From NCBI RefSeq assembly GCF_016236915.1, contig NZ_JAEHOK010000012.1:1-64000 (forward strand): DNA of 64,000 bases, read 5' to 3'. Numbering within the stretch: the first letter of the stretch is position 1; the number at the start of each line of letters is the position of its first letter. Both the position numbers and the translations under genes were made by a program. Of this stretch, positions 10,012-19,856 are shown one piece after another. The DNA is from Salegentibacter maritimus (GTDB lineage Bacteria; Bacteroidota; Bacteroidia; Flavobacteriales; Flavobacteriaceae). The notes beneath the pieces are model-generated. The model had not been told where the DNA came from, ran no database searches, and saw only the letters and a program-made list of their open reading frames with translations.

Positions 10012-11820
10012 TTACTTATTTTTTAGTTCAGTTGCCTGTGCTACCCAGTCTCCTCTCATAGAAGCATTAGGGAAGTTCTCTATTACTTCATCAAGCAATT
10101 CAAAATCGTCTTTGGCAAGTTTACTTACCTGAACATAGGTATAAAGCCCCAATTGATGCAAACGCTGTTCAAGGAAAGGACCTACTGCTTTTAGTTTTTG
10201 TAAGTTATCTGCAGTTTGATTCTCAGGATTAAAAGAGCCTGTTCTACCTAACATTGCATCTATTCTGTCTTTTTGTACTTCAGTAAGTACTAAAGCATCA
10301 GCATTCACGGTATCATTATGCTCAGTATTACCTTCTGCATTAGGCGAATCGCCATTTTCAATTTTCTTATCAAGCTTGGTAGCGATATTTTTCTTAGGCT
10401 CACCAATATTAACCGGAGTATAGTGCTTTACATCGTCTCCGTGCTCAGCTCTTAGTTTCTTATACTTATCTCCGGAAGATTTAAGTATGGTTTTAACCTC
10501 TGCTTGCGCAATAACCGGGAAAGATCTTGCATACAAAAGAAACAACACAAAAAAGAATCCTATTGTTCCAATAAAAATACCAATATCAACGAAAGTTGGA
10601 GAGAACATTGTCCAGGAAGATGGAAGGTAATCACGATGTAGTGAAGTAACAATAATCACAAAACGCTCAAACCACATTCCAATATTCACAACAATAGAGA
10701 TAAAAAAGGAGAACATGATACTGGTTCGCAATTTCTTAAACCACATAAACTGTGGAGAAAATACATTACAGGTCATCATGGCCCAATATGCCCATGCATA
10801 AGGTCCGGTTGCCCTGTTAAGAAAAGCATATTGTTCATATTCTACACCAGAGTACCAGGCTATAACCAGCTCTGTAATATAAGCTACCCCAACAATAGAA
10901 CCTGTAATCATAATTACAATGTTCATCAATTCAATATGTTGTACGGTAATATAGTCTTCAAGATTAGATACCTTTCTCATTATTATAAGAAGAGTATTCA
11001 CCATAGCAAACCCGGAGAATACCGCTCCTGCAACGAAATAAGGAGGAAAGATAGTGGTATGCCAACCAGGAATTACCGATGTAGCAAAGTCAAAAGATAC
11101 AATAGTATGCACCGAAAGTACTAAAGGCGTCGCCAAACCGGCAAGAACCAAAGAAACTTCCTCAAAACGCTGCCAATCTTTTGCACGTCCACTCCAACCA
11201 AAACTTAAAATACCGTAGATCTTTTTATTGAAAGGAGTAATTGCACGGTCACGAATCATTGCGAAATCAGGTAGCAATCCTGTCCACCAGAAAACTAATG
11301 AAACAGAAAGATAGGTTGAAATAGCAAATACATCCCAAAGCAGGGGTGAGTTAAAGTTTACCCACAATGAACCAAATTGATTTGGAATTGGAAGTACCCA
11401 ATAAGCCAACCAGGGTCTTCCCATGTGAATTAAAGGGAACAAACCGGCCTGCATCACAGAGAAGATAGTCATCGCCTCTGCAGAACGGTTAATTGCCATT
11501 CTCCATTTTTGCCTAAACAACAATAGTACAGCAGAGATTAGCGTACCGGCGTGACCAATACCTACCCACCAAACAAAGTTGGTAATATCCCAGGCCCAGC
11601 CAACAGTTTTGTTAAGTCCCCAGGTTCCAATACCTGTGGAAATAGTATAAATTATACAACCTACACCCCAAAGAAAGGCAATAAGGGCAATTGAAAAGAC
11701 AATCCACCAGGATTTATTCGCCCTTCCTTCTACCGGTGCCGCCACATCCACAGTAACATCGTGGTAGGTCTTATCCCCGGTAACTAAAGGCTTTCGTATA
11801 GGTGCTTCGTAATGAGACAT
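10012..11820 (-). CDS. actC: Alternative complex III NrfD-like membrane subunit ActC with C-terminal helix-hairpin-helix-like extension
   Basis: A 602-residue NrfD-family quinol-binding membrane protein with about ten transmembrane helices over residues 35-450. The NrfD core carries typical segments such as WVGIGHAGTLISAVLLLF and HTIVSFDFATSVIPGWH. After it come about 75 polar, low-complexity residues and then a C-terminal domain (about residues 535-602) containing LQKLKAVGPFLEQRLHQLG. This resembles the helix-hairpin-helix fold of the so-called Fen1-like domain found on several Bacteroidota membrane and ribosomal proteins. The core is certain; the extension is an inference from pattern. It lies between actB (31 bp) and actD (5 bp). 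Confidence 0.94.
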   Translation of the reverse strand: MSHYEAPIRKPLVTGDKTYHDVTVDVAAPVEGRANKSWWIVFSIALIAFLWGVGCIIYTISTGIGTWGLNKTVGWAWDITNFVWWVGIGHAGTLISAVLLLFRQKWRMAINRSAEAMTIFSVMQAGLFPLIHMGRPWLAYWVLPIPNQFGSLWVNFNSPLLWDVFAISTYLSVSLVFWWTGLLPDFAMIRDRAITPFNKKIYGILSFGWSGRAKDWQRFEEVSLVLAGLATPLVLSVHTIVSFDFATSVIPGWHTTIFPPYFVAGAVFSGFAMVNTLLIIMRKVSNLEDYITVQHIELMNIVIMITGSIVGVAYITELVIAWYSGVEYEQYAFLNRATGPYAWAYWAMMTCNVFSPQFMWFKKLRTSIMFSFFISIVVNIGMWFERFVIIVTSLHRDYLPSSWTMFSPTFVDIGIFIGTIGFFFVLFLLYARSFPVIAQAEVKTILKSSGDKYKKLRAEHGDDVKHYTPVNIGEPKKNIATKLDKKIENGDSPNAEGNTEHNDTVNADALVLTEVQKDRIDAMLGRTGSFNPENQTADNLQKLKAVGPFLEQRLHQLGLYTYVQVSKLAKDDFELLDEVIENFPNASMRGDWVAQATELKNK

Positions 11821-11851
11821 ATCCTTATTAATTGATTTCTTTATTAATTTA

Positions 11852-14800
11852 TTAAGCTTCTGTGGTATTTCTAATTTTCGTCTGGTACATCACATTTGGC
11901 TTTGTACCTAAATATTCCAATAAATGATACATTCTATCATCTTCCTTCTTATCTCTAATCACAGCACCTTCATTGTTAATATCACCAAATGTCATAGCCC
12001 CCTTATCACAAGCTGCAGAACAAGCAGTTTGGAATTCACCATCTTCAACTTCACGTCCTTCGCGTTTAGCATCAAGAATGGTCTTTTGAGTTTTCTGGAT
12101 ACACATAGAACACTTCTCCATAACCCCTCTAGAACGCACAGTTACATCAGGATTAATAACCATTCTACCAAGATCGTTGTTCATATGATAGTCAAACTCC
12201 TCATTTTCGGCATAGTTAAACCAGTTAAAACGGCGTACCTTATAAGGGCAGTTGTTTGCACAATATCTAGTACCCACACAACGGTTATAAATCATTTGAT
12301 TTTGCCCCTGTCTTCCGTGAGAAGTTGCCGCAACAGGACATACAGTTTCACACGGAGCGTGATTACAGTGTTGACACATTACAGGCTGGAATATCACCTG
12401 AGGATTATCTGCAGGCTCCTCCAACTCCCCAAATTCAGATAACGAACTACCTAAACCAGATATATTCTCTTTCTTATCTAGATCGTCTATAAAACTATCT
12501 TCAGAAGAATAATACCTATCAATACGCAACCAATGCATATCCCGGGAACGTCTAACTTCACTTTTCCCTACAACCGGAACATTATTTTCTGCATGACAGG
12601 CTATAACACACGCACCACAACCGGTACAAGCATTAAGATCTATAGAGAGGTTAAAATGATGACCAACACTACGATCAAAACTATCCCACATGTCAACTTC
12701 AGGAGAAGTTACAGGCTTTTCAACGTGATCTAACGAAACCTGCGGAACAACATTCCATTCCTTTGCATCTTTCGTATTAAAAATCTCTAAAGTAGTTTCT
12801 TTAATAATATCTCCACGCCCCATTAAAGTACTATGAAGCTGAACACAAGCAAATTCATGAATTCCAGGAGCTTTCTCAATGCTTACAGATTGAACTGCGC
12901 TTAAGTTTTTATATAAAGAATAGGCATTTACACCTACCTGCATTTCCTTTTGTATTGCAGCTTTCTTTCCATAGCCAAGAGCAAGTCCTACCGAACCTTT
13001 AGCCTGACCAGGCTGAATCATCACAGGCACATTTTTAACTACAATACCGTCTAAAGTTACATTAGCGTAACTTCCATTTAAGCCACCATTAGCTACATTC
13101 TCATTCTCAAGCCCCATTGCATCTGCATCGGCTTTTGAAACAGTAAGGTAGTTATCCCAGGAAGCCCTTGTTAACGGATCTGGCATTTCTTGCAACCACG
13201 GGTTGTTGGCTTGCTGCCCATCACCCATAGAAGGCTTAGTGTAAAGCGTTAACTCCATTCCACTAGCCTCAGAATCACTAGAAAGCTCAATTACAGCTCT
13301 AGAAATATCTACAGATTCAGATTGCAAAACCCCTGCTTCAACAGGAGAATTAGCTTTAAAAACACCATCGTGCAACGCAGTATTCCAGGAAGAAATACTA
13401 CCGCTCCAGGTTTCTTTTATATACTCGTGATAAGATTTATCATTTCCAGACCATTTTAACAAACAATCCTGAAACTGCCTTGTATCAAATAATGGTCTAA
13501 TAGTAGGCTGCATCAAAGCAAAATCTGAAGCAGTATACTGGATATCCTGCCAACTCTCTAAATAATGAGGAGTTGCCGCCACAAATTTACAAAGCTCAGC
13601 GGTTTCATCAGGTTTCATACTAAAAGCTAAAGAAACATCCACACCAGCTAATGCCTCAGTGAATTCCTTAGCGTTCGGCAAAGAATAAGCCGGGTTTACA
13701 CCCGCCATCAATACCGCTCCAACAGCACCAGACTTCATATCTTCAACTGCCTGCATCACCTCTTCAGCATCACCCTGACGAATCATACGAGGATTATCAG
13801 TATCCATCACACGACTTCCAAGCGCCTCGTTAATAGCCAGCACTATAGCCTGAGCATTCACATCTGGAATACCAGAAACAACTACAGCCCCACTTCCAGC
13901 TTTTCTCAATTGACTGGCTGCTTTCACAACCGCATCATCTATTTTGGCCGGTAAATTACTGGTAGAAGAACTTCCAGAAACATAACCATATAAAGCCGCC
14001 AACACAGCTTTTTGCTGCGAAGGGGTAACAGGGTAACGCTTATCAGCATTCGCACCTGTTAAACTCATATTAGATTCAAATTGGATATGCCTTGACATCT
14101 TACCATTCTCAGGAATACGCCCCTTTGCATATCCAGCATCATAACCACCCCCCTGCCAATCACCAAGGAAATCAGCACCAACAGAAACAATGGTTTCCGC
14201 TTTAGAAAAATCATAATTCGGTAATGCACGCATCCCAAATTTAGCCTGATAAGCATTTAAAGCATCACTTTCAGAAACAGTATCATAAACTACATGGCGT
14301 ACATTAGGATACTTTTCCGAAAATTCATTAATCAATTTTGTAGTTGAAGGACTTGCAAAAGTTTGAGTTAACAACAAGATATCTCCAGAAACATTATCAA
14401 GAGCAGATCCGACCTGGCGATCAAACTCCTCCCAAGACACATTCTTCCCTTCAATCATTGGGCGTCTAACCCTATTAGAATCATACATTGACAATACCGA
14501 TGCCTGTACACGGGCATTCACCCCTCCTTTAGCTTTCGACAAGTCATTATTTTCAATTTTTATAGGCCTACCTTCCCTTGTTTTTACTAACACACTCGCA
14601 AAATCAAAACCATCTGCAATTGTAGAGGCATAGTAATTAGCAACCCCGGGAACAATACGCTCCGGCTGCACAACGTAAGGTATAGATTTAATAACAGGCC
14701 CTTCACATGCAGCCAGTGAAGCTGCTGCCGTACTAAACCCAACATATTTCAAGAAATCCCTTCGTGAGGTTTTTGAACTCTCAAGCGAATCTTTATCCCC

Positions 14801-14917
14801 AAGGAATTCATTAACCGGAATTTCTTCAGCAAATTCTTTTTGTTGGAGCGTCTCAACAACAGAGCTGTTTTCATTTAGCTCTTCAACACTTTTCCAGTAT
14901 TTTTTGTTTGATGACAT
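11852..14917 (-). CDS. actB: Alternative complex III iron-sulphur subunit ActB
   Basis: A 1021-residue periplasmic protein fusing a molybdopterin-oxidoreductase-like domain that has no visible cofactor site (about residues 80-700) to a ferredoxin-like domain (about residues 745-1000). A twin-arginine signal (SRRDFLKYVGFS) followed by a lipobox-like LAACEG near residue 70 indicates Tat export and possible lipidation. The ferredoxin part has four cysteine clusters: CTGCGACVIACHAE, CQHCNHAPCETVCP, CVGTRYCANNCPYK, and CSMCIQK with CSAACDKG. These should bind the iron-sulphur clusters that carry electrons from quinol to the haems of ActA. The gene is 53 bp after actA. Confidence 0.96.
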   Translation of the reverse strand: MSSNKKYWKSVEELNENSSVVETLQQKEFAEEIPVNEFLGDKDSLESSKTSRRDFLKYVGFSTAAASLAACEGPVIKSIPYVVQPERIVPGVANYYASTIADGFDFASVLVKTREGRPIKIENNDLSKAKGGVNARVQASVLSMYDSNRVRRPMIEGKNVSWEEFDRQVGSALDNVSGDILLLTQTFASPSTTKLINEFSEKYPNVRHVVYDTVSESDALNAYQAKFGMRALPNYDFSKAETIVSVGADFLGDWQGGGYDAGYAKGRIPENGKMSRHIQFESNMSLTGANADKRYPVTPSQQKAVLAALYGYVSGSSSTSNLPAKIDDAVVKAASQLRKAGSGAVVVSGIPDVNAQAIVLAINEALGSRVMDTDNPRMIRQGDAEEVMQAVEDMKSGAVGAVLMAGVNPAYSLPNAKEFTEALAGVDVSLAFSMKPDETAELCKFVAATPHYLESWQDIQYTASDFALMQPTIRPLFDTRQFQDCLLKWSGNDKSYHEYIKETWSGSISSWNTALHDGVFKANSPVEAGVLQSESVDISRAVIELSSDSEASGMELTLYTKPSMGDGQQANNPWLQEMPDPLTRASWDNYLTVSKADADAMGLENENVANGGLNGSYANVTLDGIVVKNVPVMIQPGQAKGSVGLALGYGKKAAIQKEMQVGVNAYSLYKNLSAVQSVSIEKAPGIHEFACVQLHSTLMGRGDIIKETTLEIFNTKDAKEWNVVPQVSLDHVEKPVTSPEVDMWDSFDRSVGHHFNLSIDLNACTGCGACVIACHAENNVPVVGKSEVRRSRDMHWLRIDRYYSSEDSFIDDLDKKENISGLGSSLSEFGELEEPADNPQVIFQPVMCQHCNHAPCETVCPVAATSHGRQGQNQMIYNRCVGTRYCANNCPYKVRRFNWFNYAENEEFDYHMNNDLGRMVINPDVTVRSRGVMEKCSMCIQKTQKTILDAKREGREVEDGEFQTACSAACDKGAMTFGDINNEGAVIRDKKEDDRMYHLLEYLGTKPNVMYQTKIRNTTEA

Positions 14918-14970
14918 ATATATCTAGATATTAACTTCTTTATTAACCCCGAACAACCGGGAAAAAATTT

Positions 14971-16329
14971 TTAGTAATGGCATTTAGCACATTCAAGACC
15001 TCCCATTTGAGCAACAGTAAGTTCTTCTACACCGTATTTCTTAGATAACTCTTCGTGAATTTTCTCGTAATACTCATTGCCTTCCATTCTAACTTTGGTA
15101 TCACGATGACACTCTATACACCAACCCATAGTTAGCGGCGCATCCTGATAAACCACTTCCATCTCCTCGATAGGACCGTGACATTTTTGACATTGTATCC
15201 CACCAACAGTCACGTGTTGTGAGTGATTAAAGTAAGCAAAGTCTGGCAAATTATGAATTCTAACCCATTTCACAGGCTTTTCTTCCCCTGTATAATCTTG
15301 CTGGGCAGGATCCCAACCAACAGCATCATACAGCTTAGCTATTTCACCATCATAAAACTCCTTTGAATACTCAGCAGTAGCAGTCTCCGGAGAAACCTCT
15401 GAGATAGTCACATGGCAATTCATACACACATTTAAAGATGGGATTCCAGCATTTTTAGAGGTTCTAGCCGATGAATGACAATACTTACAATCAATCTGGT
15501 TATCCCCAGCATGTATCTTATGAGAATAATGAATAGGCTGAATTGGCTGATACCCCTGATCTACTCCAACCTGCATAAAGAAACCATAAGCAAACCATCC
15601 AATTACCAGCAAGCCAAAAACAGCACTCACCAGAACCAGAAATTGGTTCTCAACAAAAGACTTCCAAATTGGCTTCCCTTTTGTTTTTTCTGGAATCACA
15701 ACCCCACTTGCCTGAGCAAAGTTCCTTAGCGTCTTGTTTACCAAAAACAACACAGTAAGCAACATTATCAAAACAAAAACCAGGATACCTAAAATAACAT
15801 CTACCGAAACACCACCACCTGAAGACTGCCCTCCAGCACTTTCAGCACCAGCCTGCGCAGCTTTAGGCTCCGGCTTAGGCTGCTCTACATAAGCAAGTAT
15901 ATCATCAATATCTGCATCTGACAGTTGAGGGAACGCCGGCATAGCCGTTTGATTATACTCTTCGTATATCGCAACAGCCTCATCATCTCCAGAAGCGATT
16001 AACTCCTGACTGTTCTTAATCCACCGGTACAACCAATCCATATCCCTCTTTTCGGTAATCCCATGAAGGGCCGGACCAATAGAAGCAGAGTAAGGCTTGT
16101 GACATGCTGCACAAAGTGAATTAAACAGGGATTTCCCATTCGCGGGATCCCCAAGGTCTGACATAGCAGACGAATCTCCTGAAGATTCATCAGTTTGCTC
16201 CTGGCCTTCAGAAGAAGCCTCTTGTGTAGCTTCCTCCTGTGCAATTCCCAAAACACTGAATGAGATAAAAAATGCTACACTTAAGAGCAATAGTCGCGAA
16301 GTTGAATGGCGGTATTTCACCTTTTTCAT
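14971..16329 (-). CDS. actA: Alternative complex III multihaem cytochrome c ActA (six CxxCH motifs)
   Basis: A 452-residue periplasmic multihaem cytochrome c and first gene of the act-cox operon. It has a signal peptide, then an N-terminal monohaem cytochrome domain (CAACHKPY) with an acidic, low-complexity lead. Two hydrophobic segments near residues 175-195 and 235-255 follow, then a pentahaem domain with CKYCH, CMNCH, CQKCH, CIECH and CAKCH; the last motif is within three residues of the C-terminus. Six haem sites are therefore encoded in one chain. It should take electrons from the iron-sulphur clusters of ActB. A promoter -7 element lies about 95 bp upstream. Confidence 0.95.
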   Translation of the reverse strand: MKKVKYRHSTSRLLLLSVAFFISFSVLGIAQEEATQEASSEGQEQTDESSGDSSAMSDLGDPANGKSLFNSLCAACHKPYSASIGPALHGITEKRDMDWLYRWIKNSQELIASGDDEAVAIYEEYNQTAMPAFPQLSDADIDDILAYVEQPKPEPKAAQAGAESAGGQSSGGGVSVDVILGILVFVLIMLLTVLFLVNKTLRNFAQASGVVIPEKTKGKPIWKSFVENQFLVLVSAVFGLLVIGWFAYGFFMQVGVDQGYQPIQPIHYSHKIHAGDNQIDCKYCHSSARTSKNAGIPSLNVCMNCHVTISEVSPETATAEYSKEFYDGEIAKLYDAVGWDPAQQDYTGEEKPVKWVRIHNLPDFAYFNHSQHVTVGGIQCQKCHGPIEEMEVVYQDAPLTMGWCIECHRDTKVRMEGNEYYEKIHEELSKKYGVEELTVAQMGGLECAKCHY

Positions 16330-16421
16330 ATTATAAGTTGAATTAACGTCTTAACTTTGGTACGATTTTTAAAGGCTCAAGCCTTAATAATATTAACATT
16401 TCGCACCTTTAAATTCGGCAA

Positions 16422-16429
16422 CAAAAGTA
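16422..16429 (-). promoter_or_regulatory. Promoter -7 element for the act-cox operon
   Basis: On the minus strand this reads TACTTTTG, an exact TAnnTTTG match. It implies a leader of about 85 bases before actA. The leader contains a small GGC/GCC hairpin near 16369-16386. Confidence 0.5.
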
Positions 16430-16507
16430 ATACTTAAAGTCGATTTTAGGAATGTTACATAAGTGTTAATCGGTAATTTATACTAGTTCTAAATAATAAA
16501 ACACATC

Positions 16508-16535
16508 TTGTTTAAGTTATTAAATTATACTTTTG
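16508..16535 (+). promoter_or_regulatory. Promoter of the SPOR-domain gene
   Basis: TTG at 16508-16510 and TACTTTTG at 16528-16535 are 17 bp apart, matching the Bacteroidota -33/-7 pattern. The start codon follows about 17 bp downstream of the -7 element. Confidence 0.55.
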
Positions 16536-16551
16536 CCATAAATAAATAACT

Positions 16552-16941
16552 ATGAGAAAATTAAGCTTAAACAAACTTCTATTAAGTTGTTTTGTCTCAG
16601 GCATTTCTTTGCTAAATTTAACAGCACAAGAGGGCCAGGTGAATATTACTGAAGACAACAAAATAACTAAACTCTTAGAGTTAAAATCTGAAATGAGCAG
16701 TGATAATGAAATTGGAGACCGCTATAAAATCCAACTTTTCTATGGTAATAATGGCGAAGCTAATGAAGTGATTAAAGAGTATCGCAGCAAATTTGAATAT
16801 CCTTCTATTATAGCCTATGAAGCCCCCAACTACAAAGTATGGGTTGGAAATTTCAGAAACAGGCTGGAGGCAGACAGAGCCCTTTTAAAGATAAAAGAAA
16901 ATTTTCCCTCTGCATTTATACCAAAACCCAGACGAAAATAA
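16552..16941 (+). CDS. Secreted SPOR-domain protein
   Basis: A 129-residue exported protein with a signal peptide (about residues 1-25, ending NLTAQ) and a C-terminal SPOR domain (about residues 57-125) containing YKIQLFYGN and YKVWVGNFRNRLEADRALLKI. SPOR domains bind peptidoglycan with denuded glycan strands, so the protein probably acts at the cell wall or division site. No other domain is present. It is a monocistronic gene between the divergent act operon and the convergent infB, ended by a shared bidirectional terminator. Confidence 0.85.
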   Translation: MRKLSLNKLLLSCFVSGISLLNLTAQEGQVNITEDNKITKLLELKSEMSSDNEIGDRYKIQLFYGNNGEANEVIKEYRSKFEYPSIIAYEAPNYKVWVGNFRNRLEADRALLKIKENFPSAFIPKPRRK

Positions 16942-16974
16942 GCCAACCAACCAGGTTTCAACAAAACCAGATAT

Positions 16975-17004
16975 AAAAAAAGCGGCTCAGAGCCGCTTTT
17001 TTTA
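16975..17004. terminator. Bidirectional terminator between SPOR gene and infB
   Basis: The stem AGCGGC (16981-16986) pairs with GCCGCT (16992-16997) around TCAGA, with an A-run on the left and a T-run on the right. It can end both the SPOR gene and the convergent infB operon. Confidence 0.9.
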
Positions 17005-17023
17005 TTAAAGATTAAAACCAAGT

Positions 17024-19801
17024 TTATCTCAGTTTCTTTTTAACCTCTACTTCTCGGAAGGATTCTACTACATCCCCTTCTTTAATATCATTGTAATTCT
17101 TAATCTGAAGACCACAATCATATCCTTTAGAAACTTCTTTCACATCATCCTTAAAGCGCTTCAAAGAAGCAAGCTCCCCGGTATAAATAACAACACCATC
17201 TCTAATTAAGCGTACACCAGAGTTTCTATAGATTTTCCCTGAAGTAACCATACATCCTGCGATGGTTCCAACCTTAGAAATTTTAAAAGTCTCTCTAATC
17301 TCTGCCGTACCCGTAATCTCTTCTTTCAGCTCTGGAGAAAGCATTCCTTCCATCGCATCTTTTAGATCATTAATAGCATCGTATATAATAGAATAAGTTC
17401 TGATATCAATTTCTTCCTTATCAGCTACCTGCCTTGCGTTTCCGGCAGGACGAACATTAAACCCAATGATTACCGCATCTGATGCCGAAGCAAGCAACAC
17501 ATCACTTTCTGTGATAGCCCCAACTCCCTTATGGATTATATTTACCTGAATTTCTTCAGTAGACAATTTAAGGAAACTATCGGTTAAAGCTTCTACAGAA
17601 CCATCAACATCACCTTTAAGGATAATATTAAGCTCTTTAAAGTCACCTAAAGCAATCCTACGTCCAATTTCATCAAGGGTAATGTGACGCTGAGTCCTAA
17701 CAGTTTGCTCACGCTGCAACTGAGTTCGTTTAGCTGCGATATCCTTAGCCTCACGCTCATCTGTCATCACCTTAAACTTATCTCCTGCCTGAGGCGCACC
17801 ATCCAGACCCAAAATAGAGACTGGTGTTGAAGGTCCTGCCTCCTTCACCTCATGACCACGCTCGTCGTGCATAGCTTTCACCTTACCGCTGTGGCGACCT
17901 GCCAATACATAATCTCCAATTTTTAGAGTACCTGCCTGCACAAGAATAGTAGCTACATACCCCCTTCCTTTATCAAGGAAGGCTTCCACTACAGTACCAG
18001 TGGCTATTTTATTAGGGTTAGCTTTTAATTCAAGGATCTCAGACTCCAATAGAACCTTCTCCAAAAGATCTTCAACCCCCATTCCTGTTTTAGCTGATAT
18101 ATCGTGAGACTGAACTTTACCACCCCAATCTTCCACGAGCAAGTTCATACTTGCCAGCTTTTCTTTAATCTTTTCTGGATTCGCCGTAGGCAAATCGGCC
18201 TTATTAATTGCAAAAACAATAGGAACACCTGCAGCCTGGGCATGTGAAATAGCCTCTTTGGTTTGCGGCATCACATCATCATCGGCAGCAATAACAATAA
18301 TTGCTATATCAGTCACCTGAGCTCCACGCGCACGCATTGCCGTAAAGGCTTCGTGCCCCGGAGTATCCAGGAAAGTCATTTTTTGACCATTCTTAAGCTT
18401 TACACCGTAAGCTCCAATATGCTGTGTTATACCACCGCTTTCCCCTGCAATAACATTTTCTTTACGAATATGATCTAACAAAGATGTCTTACCGTGGTCT
18501 ACGTGCCCCATTACAGTAACAATTGGCGCCCTAGTTTCAAGATCTTCCGGATTCTCAGGAACCTCTTCTACAACCTCATCAATATCTGCTGTCACAAAGT
18601 CAACTTCATAACCAAATTCATCTGCCACAATAGAAAGGGTCTCAGCATCTAAACGCTGATTCATCGTTACCATCATTCCAAGAGACATACAAGCCGAAAT
18701 TACTTTCGTTACCGGCACATCCATCATCGTAGCAACTTCACTAACGGTTACAAATTCCGTAACCTTTAAAGTTTTACTATCTGTCTCCTGCTGAGCAAGA
18801 TCGTCTTCTGAACGTTGACGGTGTTGATCCCTTTTATCTCTTCTATATTTAGCTCCCTTACCCTTACCGGATTTACCCTGAAGTTTTTCAAGGGTTTCAC
18901 GAACCTGCTTTTGCACTTCTTCTTCGCTAGGCTCTTCTTTAGCAATAGGTTTAGATCTTTTCCTTGGATTTTTCTTACCTCCCTGGTGAGCCCCTCCGGG
19001 CTTCACATCTTTACTAATTCTACGCCTACGTTTCTTGCGCTTATCTTTTTCCTTTTTATCCTCGGCAGCCTTCTTGTCATCTTTTTTCTTTTCCGGCTTT
19101 TTAAATTGAGAAAGGTCAATTTTCTTCCCGGTAAAATTAGGACCATCAAGCTTAGTGTAATTGGTCTTATGAGTGGTAGACTCAACCTCTTTCACTTCTT
19201 CCTTTTCAGAAGATCCGGCTTCGGTCTTCCCAGGCGCCTGAGGCTTTTGCTCTTCTTTAGGAGAGGTCTCTTCTTTTGGTTTTACAGCATCAGGCTTATC
19301 TTTCCTGACTTCTGCTTTCTTTACTTCAGGGGTTTTGGCTTCAGGCTTCTTGGCTTCCTTGGGCTGTTCAGGTTGCACTGGCTTTGGCTTTTCTTCTTCT
19401 TTTTTAGCTTTTGGCTTTGACTTAGGCTCCAAGTCAATCTTGCCTACTTTTTTCGGACCAGCCAATTTTGTTCTTGAAGAAACTTCTGTTTCTTCTTTAC
19501 GCCGCTCATCTTCTTTCTTCTCCTCGGCCTTGCGCTTTTCTTCAAGCTCTTTTTCTCTTGCTAAACGCAATTCTTCCTTCTCCTTTCTCTTTTCTTCACC
19601 CACCTCTTTAGACTCAACTTTCTTGGATTTGTCGGTCTCAAATTCATCAGAAAGCACCTGATAAACTTCGGATGAGATTTTAGTAGTAGGACGTGCTTCT
19701 ATATCGTGACCTTTAGAATTTAAAAATTCTACAGCCCGGTCTAACGAAATATTGAATTCACGTAATACTTTGTTTAGTCGCATTGTTTTTGCTTCAGCCA
19801 T
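17024..19801 (-). CDS. infB: Translation initiation factor IF-2
   Basis: IF-2 is the GTPase that brings initiator tRNA to the ribosome. The 925-residue protein begins with a short IF2_N helix ([25 protein letters not shown]). A long Lys/Glu/Pro-rich disordered region (about residues 60-330) and a second IF2_N motif ([17 protein letters not shown]) follow. The G domain has G1 [16 protein letters not shown]3 DTPGHEAF and G4 NKADLP, and is followed by domains II-IV. The charged linker produces long false frames on the opposite strand. It is the third gene of rimP-nusA-infB, 55 bp after nusA. Confidence 0.98.
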   Translation of the reverse strand: MAEAKTMRLNKVLREFNISLDRAVEFLNSKGHDIEARPTTKISSEVYQVLSDEFETDKSKKVESKEVGEEKRKEKEELRLAREKELEEKRKAEEKKEDERRKEETEVSSRTKLAGPKKVGKIDLEPKSKPKAKKEEEKPKPVQPEQPKEAKKPEAKTPEVKKAEVRKDKPDAVKPKEETSPKEEQKPQAPGKTEAGSSEKEEVKEVESTTHKTNYTKLDGPNFTGKKIDLSQFKKPEKKKDDKKAAEDKKEKDKRKKRRRRISKDVKPGGAHQGGKKNPRKRSKPIAKEEPSEEEVQKQVRETLEKLQGKSGKGKGAKYRRDKRDQHRQRSEDDLAQQETDSKTLKVTEFVTVSEVATMMDVPVTKVISACMSLGMMVTMNQRLDAETLSIVADEFGYEVDFVTADIDEVVEEVPENPEDLETRAPIVTVMGHVDHGKTSLLDHIRKENVIAGESGGITQHIGAYGVKLKNGQKMTFLDTPGHEAFTAMRARGAQVTDIAIIVIAADDDVMPQTKEAISHAQAAGVPIVFAINKADLPTANPEKIKEKLASMNLLVEDWGGKVQSHDISAKTGMGVEDLLEKVLLESEILELKANPNKIATGTVVEAFLDKGRGYVATILVQAGTLKIGDYVLAGRHSGKVKAMHDERGHEVKEAGPSTPVSILGLDGAPQAGDKFKVMTDEREAKDIAAKRTQLQREQTVRTQRHITLDEIGRRIALGDFKELNIILKGDVDGSVEALTDSFLKLSTEEIQVNIIHKGVGAITESDVLLASASDAVIIGFNVRPAGNARQVADKEEIDIRTYSIIYDAINDLKDAMEGMLSPELKEEITGTAEIRETFKISKVGTIAGCMVTSGKIYRNSGVRLIRDGVVIYTGELASLKRFKDDVKEVSKGYDCGLQIKNYNDIKEGDVVESFREVEVKKKLR

Positions 19802-19856
19802 AAATTGCCCTCTAAATTAACCTCTTTTAATTATTTATATTCTAATGAATATTTTA

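Noticed and set aside
11924-12442. Plus-strand 172-codon frame opposite actB
   Set aside because: It is antisense to the cysteine-rich ferredoxin region of ActB and has no start context or family match.
18815-19661. Long plus-strand frames opposite infB (200 and 108 codons)
   Set aside because: They mirror the Lys/Glu/Pro-rich linker of IF-2. The translations are Phe/Ser/Leu-rich and lack any domain.
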